Part shown: in pieces, positions 6,569-13,381 of the stretch
How the letters are laid out: each line of letters begins with the position of its first letter
How positions within the stretch are numbered: position 1 is the stretch's first letter
Source of the DNA: CAXMST01 sp032122625
Lineage (GTDB): Bacteria > Actinomycetota > Thermoleophilia > Solirubrobacterales > 70-9
Direction: 5' to 3'
Assembly: GCA_032122625.1 (NCBI GenBank)
Contig: JAQBGG010000052.1
Location: 1 to 38,909, forward strand
DNA: 38,909 bases
Notes under the pieces: model-generated
Database searches by the model: none
Told to the model about the DNA's origin: nothing
Seen by the model: the letters and a program-made list of their open reading frames with translations, nothing else
Position numbers and translations under genes: made by a program

Positions 6569-7336
6569 CTAGGCGCCGCCAGTCCCCTGCCGGCGGTACT
6601 CCCAAAGCTCGACGAAGCCGTGGTCCTGGAAGCCAAGCCGGGCGTAGATCGGCGCGCCGGCCTTCGAGGCGCGAAGCGAGGCGGAGCGGGCGCCGGCCTC
6701 GCGCGCCCGCTCGAGCGCCGCGTGCAGGAGCCAGCTTGCGATCCCCCTCCCCTGCCACCGCGGCAGCGTCGCCACCGCGGTGACCAGCACGTCGTCCCCG
6801 TTCGGGACGGTGCCGAGGCAGGCCACCGGCTCCTCGCCGACCCGGGCGAGGCTCCAGGCAACCGGCGCTGCGCCCGGCTCGACGAACGCCGCCTCGAAGG
6901 CGGGCTCGCCGTAGCCGTAGGCGGCATCGTTGAGGCGTCCGACCAGGGGCCAGGTGCCCGCCTGGTCGCGCTCGACCCCGTCGGGAGCCGGCGGCGGCTC
7001 GGCGAGCTCCTCGAGCCAGAACGACATCGCGCGCGGGGACCCGTCGAGCGTGTGTCCGCGCTCGGCCAGCAACGCTGCGGTCGCCCGGTCCTCATCGGGG
7101 ACCCAGACCGTCCAGGCCCGGACGCCGGCCCGCTCGTAGCCACGCTCGAGATCCGGGAGCGCTTCGGCCAGCGCTACGGGGTCGTTGTAGTAGACGGAGT
7201 TGAAGAGTGAGCGCTCGGCCGCCGCGGGGGTCACGGCTGCGCGCACTCCCGGCCGATCGATCCCGGTCGAGCCGGGGGCGTGGCCGCCGAGCGTCGTGAC
7301 CTCGACCTCGAGGCTCTCAATCGCCCGCTGACGCAA
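6569..7336 (-). CDS. GNAT-family N-acetyltransferase
   Basis: The 255-residue product, read from TTG 7336, has a clear C-terminal GNAT domain. VTAVATLPRWQGRGIASWLL (about 186-205) is the acetyl-CoA-binding R/Q-x-x-G-x-G/A loop with its helix, and AGAPIYARLGFQDHG (about 228-242) is the terminal motif. The N-terminal half (about 40-150) looks like a degenerate second GNAT fold (FNSVYYNDP, AWTVWVPDEDRATAALLAERG), as in two-domain GNATs. The substrate is unknown. The start is uncertain: a GTG at 7234 would begin nearer the recognisable fold. It lies 42 bases downstream of the phosphodiesterase gene on the same strand and may be co-transcribed. Confidence 0.85.
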   Translation of the reverse strand: MRQRAIESLEVEVTTLGGHAPGSTGIDRPGVRAAVTPAAAERSLFNSVYYNDPVALAEALPDLERGYERAGVRAWTVWVPDEDRATAALLAERGHTLDGSPRAMSFWLEELAEPPPAPDGVERDQAGTWPLVGRLNDAAYGYGEPAFEAAFVEPGAAPVAWSLARVGEEPVACLGTVPNGDDVLVTAVATLPRWQGRGIASWLLHAALERAREAGARSASLRASKAGAPIYARLGFQDHGFVELWEYRRQGTGGA

Positions 7337-7378
7337 CTCGCCGATCTGATCTACCTCCCGCTCAGGCCGCGAACGGCG

Positions 7379-8713
7379 TCAGCCAACCTCGAGCTGAGAC
7401 TTCTCGACGAAGGCGCTGTAGGGATGGACCAGCACCCGGCCGGTGCCGCGGCGCTGGAGCGCGCGGCGGAGCTTGCCCGAGAGCCTGATCGTCGCGGTGC
7501 GCTCGCTTGGGCCACCCTCGGAGGGGCGGGTCCAGCCGAAGCTGAAGCTCCCCTTCCGGCGCGCCGTCGTTCCCAGGCCCCTGAGGGCGACGCGGCCGGC
7601 ACAGCGGCTGTCGAAGTCGTCGTGGCGCTCGAGGGTGATCTCCGCGCGGCGACCGCTGCCGTTGAGCTCGACGGTCGTCGCCTCGATGTCGCAGGCGATC
7701 GAGACCCGCTTGTTGCAATGCTGACCGGGGAAGGAGGCGGGGCGATCGGGGCGATCGGCGTCGCTGCGGCAGAGGACCTTCTCGAGGCGGGCGGGCTCGG
7801 CGGTCATGATCCCGTCCACTCCCCAACCGAGCAGCTGCTTCATCGTCGGCTGGTCGTTGATCGTCCAGACGTGGACGCCGTAGTCGTCGGAGTGGGCCCG
7901 GTCGATGAAGGCCTGGTCGGTGACGGTGATGCCGTTGAAGCCAAGCGGCACCTGGAAGGCCTTGCTGCCAGCCGGCGGCAGGGTGCCGTTCAGCACGTAG
8001 CCGGCGACGCCGCCGATCGCCGGCGCGAGGTCGATCTGCGGCGCCGCTTTGTGGAAGCGCGCCAGGGCCTCGTCGTTGAACGAGGCGACCATGATCCCCC
8101 TGCTGCGCCCCAGCTCGTTTAGATAGGCGGCGAGCGCGTCGGCGTTGCGGAAGAAGGAGTCGAGGTCGTCGTCGGCGGCGCCCTTGATCTCGATGTTGAT
8201 CGGAACCTTGGGGTAGGCGTCGATCACCTCCTCCAGGGTCGGGATCCGGAAGTCGTCGGGCCGGAAGGAGGGCGGCGGCCTGCGATCGCCGACGCGGACG
8301 CCACGGTAGGGATATGAGGCTGCGGGCAGATCCCTCTCGATGCCCTCGCCGGGGACGATGTTGTAGCCGGCGTCGAGCGCCTGGATCTCCCTGGTGGTCA
8401 TCTCATAGACCGAGCCGGAGCCGTTCGTGGTCCGATCAACGGTGCCGTCGTGGATCACCATCAGATCGCCGTCGGAGCTCGTGTGGATATCGAGCTCGAG
8501 CATGTCGGCACCGAGCCGCATCGAGCGCTCCAGCGCGTACATCGTGTTCGAGGGCGCCTCGTCCTCGCCGCCCTGGTGGGTGATGTTCAGCGCCCGCAGC
8601 TTCGTCCAGTCCGTCGGGCCGGCGGCGGCTGCGGTCGGCAGGAGCACGACGGCGGTGAGCGCCGCGAGCAACCCCGCGCCGAGTGACGACTCCCTGAACT
8701 CCGCTCCCAGCAT
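7379..8713 (-). CDS. Exported glycerophosphodiester phosphodiesterase
   Basis: The 444-residue protein begins with a signal peptide (about 1-30, cleaving near TAAAAG). A GDPD TIM-barrel follows, with His46, Glu73, Asp75 and His88 (MLELDIHTSSDGDLMVIHDG) as the expected active site, and later strands VASFNDEAL, DYGVHVWTINDQ and GVDGIMTAEP. The family's HRG...PENT start is changed here to HQG...PSNT, keeping the catalytic His but not the Arg. The last ~110 residues form a separate cysteine-containing beta domain of the type seen at the ends of other exported proteins here. GDPDs hydrolyse glycerophosphodiesters to glycerol-3-phosphate and an alcohol, so phosphate or lipid scavenging outside the cell is likely. 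TAGACT lies 8 bases before the ATG. Confidence 0.88.
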   Translation of the reverse strand: MLGAEFRESSLGAGLLAALTAVVLLPTAAAAGPTDWTKLRALNITHQGGEDEAPSNTMYALERSMRLGADMLELDIHTSSDGDLMVIHDGTVDRTTNGSGSVYEMTTREIQALDAGYNIVPGEGIERDLPAASYPYRGVRVGDRRPPPSFRPDDFRIPTLEEVIDAYPKVPINIEIKGAADDDLDSFFRNADALAAYLNELGRSRGIMVASFNDEALARFHKAAPQIDLAPAIGGVAGYVLNGTLPPAGSKAFQVPLGFNGITVTDQAFIDRAHSDDYGVHVWTINDQPTMKQLLGWGVDGIMTAEPARLEKVLCRSDADRPDRPASFPGQHCNKRVSIACDIEATTVELNGSGRRAEITLERHDDFDSRCAGRVALRGLGTTARRKGSFSFGWTRPSEGGPSERTATIRLSGKLRRALQRRGTGRVLVHPYSAFVEKSQLEVG

Positions 8714-8721
8714 CGGCCTTG

Positions 8722-8727
8722 AGTCTA
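8722..8727 (-). promoter_or_regulatory. Predicted -10 box of the GDPD gene
   Basis: The minus strand reads TAGACT with 8 bases to the ATG at 8713, giving a leaderless or nearly leaderless mRNA. It is back-to-back with the enoyl-CoA hydratase promoter 40 bases away. Confidence 0.5.
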
Positions 8728-8765
8728 ATCGCCAACTTGCCCGCCTAGCCAGCTCGACGGCCCCG

Positions 8766-8771
8766 TAGGAT
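8766..8771 (+). promoter_or_regulatory. Predicted -10 box of the enoyl-CoA hydratase gene
   Basis: TAGGAT ends exactly 7 bases before the ATG at 8779, so transcription should begin on the start codon. No -35 consensus is visible. Confidence 0.5.
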
Positions 8772-8778
8772 CCCGGCA

Positions 8779-9585
8779 ATGGAGGAGCCAACGTTCGAGG
8801 GGATCGAGGTCGCCGTCGCGGGCACGCGAGGCGAGCTGCACCTGAACCGGCCCGAGAAGCTGAACCCACTCAGCCAGGACACACTGCGCGATTTGGCCGA
8901 GGCTGCCAGGTGGTTCAACTCCAACCCTGATCTCAAGGTCGTTGTCGTCGCCGGCAGGGGTCGTGCCTTCTCATCCGGTGCCGACGTGACCGCCTTCGCC
9001 GGATCGACCGCCAAGGACGCCTGGAACCGTCGCCGCGACGCCGACGCCGGCCGGGTGATGGCCGACGCCCTCGAGGAGATGACCGCGGTGACGATCGCCA
9101 AGATCCACGGCCACTGCATCGGCGGCGGCGTGGTGTTGGCCGGCGCCTGCGACCTGCGCCTCGCAGCCGAGGGCACCAACTTCTCGATTCCCGAGGTCGA
9201 CCTCGGGATCCCGCTGGCCTGGGGTGGAATCCCCCGGCTGGTTCGCGACATCGGCCCGGCGCTGACCAAGGAGCTGGTGATGACCTGCCGCCCCTTCGAC
9301 GCTGCCGAGGCCCTCGCCTGCGGCTTCCTCAACCGGGTCGTCCCCTCCGAGCAGCTCGACCAGTCGGTCGAGGAGCTGGCGGTGCTGCTTGAGAGCAAGC
9401 CGAAGCTGGCGCTGCTTGCGACCAAGCGCCACACCAACGCCATCACCGAGGAGATGGTCGGAACGATGCGCAGCTGGTCCGACGCCGACGGCCTGATTGC
9501 CGGGCTCGGCGACCCCGAGGGCAAGGAGTCCGCGGCCCGCTACCTGGCGCGGATGAAGGGCGCGGACCCCGCCGCCGAGCAGTAA
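8779..9585 (+). CDS. Enoyl-CoA hydratase/isomerase (crotonase) family protein
   Basis: The 268-residue crotonase-fold protein shows the oxyanion-hole segments GRGRAFSSGADVTAF (about 55-70) and KIHGHCIGGGVVLAGACDLR (about 111-130), then FSIPEVDLGIPLAWGGIPRL (about 135-154) with the Glu of the PEVDLG motif. The length is typical. The family acts on acyl-CoA thioesters as hydratase, isomerase or hydrolase. The second catalytic Glu of classical hydratases cannot be placed with certainty, so the precise reaction is open. It is a single gene with its own leaderless promoter, convergent with the small membrane protein gene and only 3 bases from it. No other beta-oxidation genes are nearby. Confidence 0.88.
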   Translation: MEEPTFEGIEVAVAGTRGELHLNRPEKLNPLSQDTLRDLAEAARWFNSNPDLKVVVVAGRGRAFSSGADVTAFAGSTAKDAWNRRRDADAGRVMADALEEMTAVTIAKIHGHCIGGGVVLAGACDLRLAAEGTNFSIPEVDLGIPLAWGGIPRLVRDIGPALTKELVMTCRPFDAAEALACGFLNRVVPSEQLDQSVEELAVLLESKPKLALLATKRHTNAITEEMVGTMRSWSDADGLIAGLGDPEGKESAARYLARMKGADPAAEQ

Positions 9586-9588
9586 GCG

Positions 9589-9849
9589 TTAGCCCACCGC
9601 CGAGGCGAGGCTGACCATGATCAAGATCAGCCCGACGATGCCGACCCCCCGGCGCAGGGCGTTGACGCCGTTGGCGGCCTCCTCGTAGGCCCAGATCGTG
9701 ATCCCGACGTAGAAGACCGCGCGAGCGACGTCATGGACGGTGCCCTCGTCGGCGAGGGCCGCCACTAACAGGCCGGCAAACGCCGCCCAGAGCGGCGCGT
9801 TCGGAAACTGGGCGACGGTGTAGCCGCGAATCTTCAGGTCGCGTTGCAT
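9589..9849 (-). CDS. Small membrane protein, unknown function
   Basis: The 86-residue product has three likely membrane helices: about 20-34 (ALWAAFAGLLVAAL-like), 42-56 (AVFYVGITIWAYEEA) and 67-85 (GVGIVGLILIMVSLASAV). It ends VG directly before the stop. It is not assigned to a family. TAGGCT lies 6 bases before the ATG, which supports both the start and the reality of the gene. It is convergent with the enoyl-CoA hydratase gene. Confidence 0.75.
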   Translation of the reverse strand: MQRDLKIRGYTVAQFPNAPLWAAFAGLLVAALADEGTVHDVARAVFYVGITIWAYEEAANGVNALRRGVGIVGLILIMVSLASAVG

Positions 9850-9855
9850 CCCGTA

Positions 9856-9861
9856 AGCCTA
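9856..9861 (-). promoter_or_regulatory. Predicted -10 box of the small membrane protein gene
   Basis: The minus strand reads TAGGCT, 6 bases before the ATG at 9849. This is the same hexamer as before the MBL-fold gene and upstream of one sulfotransferase, and the same as part of the DUF2254 promoter. Confidence 0.5.
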
Positions 9862-9900
9862 GGTCCCGGCGAGGACCGGCCGGCTGCAGCGGCGTCAGGC

Positions 9901-10185
9901 TCAGGCGTCGAGCTCGGCCATCCGCTCGACGAAGGTGAACTCGGGCGGGCCCTGGAGGCCGGCCGCGGCCATGATCTCGCCAACCTCAGGATCGGCCATG
10001 AAGGCCTCGACGCCGTCGCGATCCCAGTCGAAGACGTTGATCAGCTCGGTTGGATTCTCGGCGCTGCGGAATACCGTCACCCCCCGGGAGCCGTGCTCTG
10101 CCCGCTTTTCCTTACCCCCCGCCTGGAAGGTCTCGATGAAGCTCTCGTAATCGGCGATCTGAACCCGTGCAATCGCGTATGCCAT
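9901..10185 (-). CDS. ABM/DUF1330-like ferredoxin-fold protein
   Basis: The 94-residue protein has the alpha-beta pattern of antibiotic-biosynthesis-monooxygenase-like dimeric ferredoxin folds. It begins with a short strand MAYAIARVQIADYESFIETF, has a central VTVFRSAENPTELINVFDW strand pair, and ends PPEFTFVERMAEL. Such small proteins act as monooxygenases or isomerases, or have no known reaction; no catalytic residue can be named. ATG 10185 is chosen because GAGAGGAG lies 5-6 bases upstream; a GTG two codons earlier overlaps that site. Two palindromes lie in the 80 bases upstream. Confidence 0.75.
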   Translation of the reverse strand: MAYAIARVQIADYESFIETFQAGGKEKRAEHGSRGVTVFRSAENPTELINVFDWDRDGVEAFMADPEVGEIMAAAGLQGPPEFTFVERMAELDA

Positions 10186-10215
10186 GGCCACTCCTCTCGG
10201 TCGCTTACCGGCTGA

Positions 10216-10273
10216 GCGTAGCTACGCGCTCGAGGGGTCACAGAACTCGGAATAATTCCGAGGAACGTGACCC
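10216..10273. promoter_or_regulatory. Cluster of palindromes upstream of the ABM-like gene
   Basis: GCGTAGCTACGC (10216-10227) is a perfect 12-base palindrome. A second element has GGGTCAC (10235-10241) pairing with GTGACCC (10267-10273) around an inner CTCGGAAT/ATTCCGAG pair (10246-10253 and 10255-10262) centred on one A. The inner 17 bases are AT-rich for this genome. The cluster lies between the end of the VOC gene and the start of the ABM-like gene on the minus strand. It could be an operator for the ABM-like gene or a terminator of the VOC gene. Confidence 0.5.
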
Positions 10274-10307
10274 TTCGACGCCGGAGGTCTGCGCGCGGCC
10301 CTCAACC

Positions 10308-10658
10308 TCAAGCCGCAGCCGGCCCCGAGAGCGCGAAGGGGTTGCCCTCCGAGTCCTTGCAGATCGTCCAGCGCTCGCCCGGGTGGACGATGCTGCCGCC
10401 GAACTGCTCGACGCGGCTGACCGCGTCGGCGAGGTCATCGACCTCGAAGTAGGGAAGGGAGAAGGAGTCACCGGGACCCGGGCCACGGGCGTGGACGCCT
10501 ACCGCGGCGCCGGACTCCGCCACCGCCGTCTGCCAGCCCTCGCCCTGAGCGGGACCACGCGGCTCAGGCTCGCTGCCGAGCACACCGCCCCAGAAGCGTC
10601 GAGCGCGCTCGGTGTCATCGGCGGGGAACTCCACAAATGAAAGGCGCGGTGCGAGCAT
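10308..10658 (-). CDS. VOC-family (glyoxalase-fold) protein
   Basis: The 116-residue single VOC unit opens LAPRLSFVEFPADDTERARR, has the middle strand FSLPYFEVDDLADAVSRVEQ, and ends WTICKDSEGNPFALS, where the D-x-E-G-N-P-F ending is the hallmark of the fold. His/Glu metal ligands are only partly visible, so it may be a binding protein rather than an enzyme. The start at ATG 10658 is supported by TATCGT 8 bases upstream; a GTG one codon earlier is possible. Confidence 0.85.
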   Translation of the reverse strand: MLAPRLSFVEFPADDTERARRFWGGVLGSEPEPRGPAQGEGWQTAVAESGAAVGVHARGPGPGDSFSLPYFEVDDLADAVSRVEQFGGSIVHPGERWTICKDSEGNPFALSGPAAA

Positions 10659-10666
10659 CACGTTCC

Positions 10667-10672
10667 ACGATA
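10667..10672 (-). promoter_or_regulatory. Predicted -10 box of the VOC gene
   Basis: The minus strand reads TATCGT, 8 bases before the ATG at 10658, consistent with a leaderless transcript. Confidence 0.4.
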
Positions 10673-10749
10673 GCCGCCCCGCTGCCGGGCGCCGGCTCGG
10701 CTGATCCCGCGATCGCCCTCGGTGCCCGAGGGACAGCTGCTCGGGGTGC

Positions 10750-11976
10750 TCAGGGGCGAGACGTAGCGCCGGCCGAAGCCAGCGAGCAGAGCACCTGGTA
10801 GATCGAGGTGAAGCCGATCTCGAAGCCGTTGCGGGCGGCGCGCAGGTAGAGGCGCCAGACCCGCAGGCGCTCCTCGCCGGCGAGGCTCGTCGCCCGCTCG
10901 AGGTTCTCGTCCAGGCGGCGAGCCCAGTGGCGCAGGGTCTCGGCGTAGTCGTCGCCGTACTCCTCGACGTGAAGGGTGCGGAGTCCGGCGCGCTCCAGCG
11001 CCAAGAGCACCCGCGAGAGGTGGACCGGGTCGGCGTCGGGGAACACGTAGCGCTCCGAGAACGGGCCCGCCTCGGGGTCGGTGTGGCGCAGGCGGGTGAT
11101 CCCGTGGTTGAGCAGCCGCCCCTCCGGCGTCAGCAGTCCCGCCACGCGCTCGGCATAGAGGTCGATGTTCTCGGCGCCGACGTGCTCGACCATGCCGATC
11201 GATGCGATCGCGTCGTAGGTGCCGGTCAGGTCGCGGTAGTCGACGACCGCGATCTGGACGCGGTCGGCGAAGCCGGCGGCGGCCACCCGCTCCCGGGCGA
11301 GGCGGGCCTGTGGCTCCGAGAGCGTCACCCCCAAGACCTCCTCGGCCCCGCGCTCAGCCGCCGTGATCGCGAAGCTGCCCCAGCCGCAGCCGATGTCGAG
11401 CACCCGATCGCCGGAGCCGATGGCGAGCTTCTCCGCGGTCAGATCGAGCTTCGCCCGCTGCGCCGCCTCCAGGGAACTGTCATCGCGGGAGAAGAAGGCG
11501 CAGCTATAGGTCATCGACTCGTCGAGAAAGAGGGTGAAGAACTCGTTCGAGACGTCGTAGTGGTGGCGCACGGCGCGGGCATCGCGCTCGCGGCTGTGGC
11601 GGGTCCCCTTCGGTACGAGCTCAGAGCGGGGCGGCTTCGGTGGCCGGGTCAGCCCCATCGCCCTGATCGCGGCGACGGTCAGCCGCAGGCGCGTGGTGGC
11701 ATCAACCGGCGGCGGCTTCCAGGAATCGAGCAAGGCGATCACCCCGTCGATGTCATCGACCGCGAGCTCGCCCGAGACGTAGGCGCGGCCGAGGCCGAGC
11801 TGGCCGGGCGCCCGCAGCGCGTGGGCGACGGCCTGTGGCGAGCGCACGGTGAAGGTCGGGCCCTCGCCTCCGGTAGCAGGCAGTTCGCTGCCGTCCCAGA
11901 AGACGACCGTGAAGGGACGCTCGGGGAAAGCGGATTCGATCTCGCGCCGGAGCGGCGCTGGGCGAGCCAGGGGCAT
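10750..11976 (-). CDS. cfa: Cyclopropane-fatty-acyl-phospholipid synthase family methyltransferase
   Basis: The 408-residue protein has the CFA-synthase plan. The N-terminal domain (1-~110) has GLGRAYVSGELAVDDIDGVI. The signature RHHYDVSNEFFTLFLDESMT sits at about 137-156, followed by YSCAFF. The SAM-binding motif is VLDIGCGWGSFAITA (192-206), and EHVGAENIDLYAERV follows. The enzyme adds a methylene bridge from S-adenosylmethionine to unsaturated acyl chains in membrane phospholipids, or in related forms methylates them. The length matches the family. TAACCT lies 6 bases before the ATG, so the transcript is probably leaderless. It stands alone in its own transcription unit. Confidence 0.93.
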   Translation of the reverse strand: MPLARPAPLRREIESAFPERPFTVVFWDGSELPATGGEGPTFTVRSPQAVAHALRAPGQLGLGRAYVSGELAVDDIDGVIALLDSWKPPPVDATTRLRLTVAAIRAMGLTRPPKPPRSELVPKGTRHSRERDARAVRHHYDVSNEFFTLFLDESMTYSCAFFSRDDSSLEAAQRAKLDLTAEKLAIGSGDRVLDIGCGWGSFAITAAERGAEEVLGVTLSEPQARLARERVAAAGFADRVQIAVVDYRDLTGTYDAIASIGMVEHVGAENIDLYAERVAGLLTPEGRLLNHGITRLRHTDPEAGPFSERYVFPDADPVHLSRVLLALERAGLRTLHVEEYGDDYAETLRHWARRLDENLERATSLAGEERLRVWRLYLRAARNGFEIGFTSIYQVLCSLASAGATSRP

Positions 11977-11982
11977 CGGCCG

Positions 11983-11988
11983 AGGTTA
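11983..11988 (-). promoter_or_regulatory. Predicted -10 box of the cfa gene
   Basis: The minus strand reads TAACCT with 6 bases to the ATG at 11976. The same hexamer and spacing occur before the ABC-exporter operon at 33368-33373. Confidence 0.5.
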
Positions 11989-12073
11989 CCGACGGCCTCC
12001 GCGCCAGGCTGGGCTGCTTCCTTTCACCTGAATAGCTCATCCTGAGCTTGGAGGAAGGACAGTTGGATCCACC

Positions 12074-12079
12074 TATACT
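12074..12079 (+). promoter_or_regulatory. Predicted -10 box of the anchored surface protein gene
   Basis: TATACT lies 13 bases before the GTG at 12093, so the leader would be about 6 bases and lack a ribosome-binding site. A TTGGAG at 12048 has a 20-base spacer and is a poor -35. Confidence 0.45.
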
Positions 12080-12092
12080 TGGCGGCGCGCCC

Positions 12093-12698
12093 GTGAGAGC
12101 CTTTCCAAAGCTGACCTATGCGAACGTGATGGTCACGCTGCTCGCCTTCGTCGTCCTCTGTGGCGGAGGTGCCTACGCGGCCGGCCAGCTGGGCAAGAAG
12201 AGTGTTGGCACCAAACAGCTGAAGAAGAACGCGGTGATCAGCGCCAAGGTGAAGAACGGAACCCTGAAGGGCAAGGATCTCGCGAATGGGGTCTTGCCAG
12301 GCCCGAGCCATGGATTCCAGGCGAGCGGCTCGGTCAACTTCGACGCTTTCAGCTCGAGCCCGTTCGGCTCGACCGTCGTCAGCCTCGCCGTGCCGCCCGG
12401 CGCGTACTTCGCCACCTCCTCGGTCGAAGCTCAAACCGTCAACCCCATCCCCAGCACGGTCAGCTGCCGCTTGATCAACGGAGGCGGAGGGACCGGATCG
12501 ACTGCGACCAGCCGAGATCAGCCGGTTCGGGCCGACGGCACGTCGGACAACTTCACGCTGACGGCCCTCTTCGAGGTAACCGAGGGGCAGAACCTGAACC
12601 TCCAATGCTCGAAGTCGAATCCCGGCTCGTCGGCTCGGATCAATGCAGCGAACATCGTCGCCGTCCAGATCAGCGACGTCACCGGCATCAGCGACTGA
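12093..12698 (+). CDS. Membrane-anchored or exported surface protein
   Basis: The 201-residue product from GTG 12093 begins VRAFPKLTYANVMVTLLAFV and has one N-terminal hydrophobic helix (about 9-27) ending YAAG. It continues with a lysine-rich region LGKKSVGTKQLKKNAVISAK (about 31-50) and VKNGTLKGKDLA. I know this phrase from many exported Thermoleophilia proteins, where it often precedes collagen-like repeats; none are present here. The rest is a beta-rich domain with cysteines in STVSCRL and NLQCSKS. The frame is open to 12048, but the promoter position and the family phrase support the later GTG. Function unknown; probably a cell-surface protein. GC content is lower than in its neighbours. 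Confidence 0.78.
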   Translation: MRAFPKLTYANVMVTLLAFVVLCGGGAYAAGQLGKKSVGTKQLKKNAVISAKVKNGTLKGKDLANGVLPGPSHGFQASGSVNFDAFSSSPFGSTVVSLAVPPGAYFATSSVEAQTVNPIPSTVSCRLINGGGGTGSTATSRDQPVRADGTSDNFTLTALFEVTEGQNLNLQCSKSNPGSSARINAANIVAVQISDVTGISD

Positions 12699-12756
12699 TC
12701 AGACGCGGTAGCCACGGCTCCAAGGATTAGCTCGCGAGAAGACGCTGTATCTGTGG

Positions 12757-12762
12757 GATAGT
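12757..12762 (+). promoter_or_regulatory. Possible -10 box of the Rieske gene
   Basis: GATAGT, an imperfect TANNNT hexamer, ends 6 bases before the ATG at 12769. A CTCGCGAG palindrome lies about 20 bases upstream. Confidence 0.35.
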
Positions 12763-12768
12763 TCCTGC

Positions 12769-13140
12769 ATGGCCTCCGGACGCTCATCAGACCAGCCGCT
12801 CGTCAACGTCGATCAGCTGGGCGACTCCCAGGTTGCCGTGGTCGAGGAGACCCCGCATGGAACGCTCGCTGTGGGGATCAGCGGCGGCGAGCCGTTCGCG
12901 CTCTCGAATCGCTGCCGGCACCTGTTCGCCTCGCTCGGCGAGGGTGAGGTGGCCAAGGACGGCTGTCTGGAGTGCCCCTGGCACGGCGCCCGTTTCGACG
13001 TTTCCACCGGCAAGATGACACGCGGCCCGCAGGGCGCGTTCAAGCCGCTCGCCGGCGCCGTCAAGGCGACCACCGGCTCGCGCTCGCTGAAGACCTTCCC
13101 GGTCGAGATCCGCGACGGCGCGATCTGGCTCGCGGGCTGA
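12769..13140 (+). CDS. Rieske [2Fe-2S] ferredoxin-like protein
   Basis: The 123-residue protein is a single Rieske domain. The first ligand pair is Cys-x-His in NRCRHLFASLGEG (about 48-60) and the second is Cys-x2-His in CLECPWHGARFDVSTG (about 66-81), giving a complete 2Cys-2His cluster site. Stand-alone Rieske proteins of this length usually serve as electron carriers for oxygenases or as nitrite-reductase small-subunit-like proteins. No oxygenase is next to it, so its partner is unknown. It seems to have its own short leaderless promoter. Confidence 0.88.
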   Translation: MASGRSSDQPLVNVDQLGDSQVAVVEETPHGTLAVGISGGEPFALSNRCRHLFASLGEGEVAKDGCLECPWHGARFDVSTGKMTRGPQGAFKPLAGAVKATTGSRSLKTFPVEIRDGAIWLAG

Positions 13141-13146
13141 GCCGGC

Positions 13147-13332
13147 CTAGGCGCTCGCCGCCGCCGCACCGGCGCCGGTCAGCTCCTCGCCGATCTCGTC
13201 GATCAGGCCCCAGTGGTCCGGGACGATCTCGGGATCGGCGACCAGCGAGACGTTGATCCTGCCGGCGAAGCTCCAGGCGGTGATGTTGAGCCCCGACCCC
13301 GGCAGGCAGGGGCCGATCGAGTAGGCGAAACT
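13147..13332 (-). pseudogene. C-terminal remnant of a wax ester synthase/diacylglycerol acyltransferase
   Basis: On the minus strand this stretch encodes IGPCLPGSGLNITAWSFAGR and then INVSLVADPEIVPDHWGLID, ending EIGEELTG and an alanine-rich tail before a TAG at 13147-13149. The G-LNIT-SF/Y-G-NVSLV-D pattern is that of the C-terminal end of WS/DGAT acyltransferases, which are normally ~450 residues with an HHxxxDG motif. Everything upstream is missing: the sequence runs straight into the promoter and start of recD2. It is therefore a truncated leftover, probably from a deletion. The recognition rests on the motif pattern alone. Confidence 0.6.
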
Positions 13333-13369
13333 GCACGGTCCGGGGGGAGATAAGCGCCGCCGTTCCGGC

Positions 13370-13375
13370 TACCTT
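13370..13375 (+). promoter_or_regulatory. Predicted -10 box of recD2
   Basis: TACCTT lies 6 bases before the GTG at 13382 and only 3 before a TTG at 13379, which favours the GTG as the start of a leaderless mRNA. Confidence 0.45.
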
Positions 13376-13381
13376 CGATTG

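Noticed and set aside
10927..12045. Plus-strand open frame opposite cfa
   Set aside because: The opposite strand encodes a complete, motif-verified cyclopropane synthase; this frame has no recognisable features.
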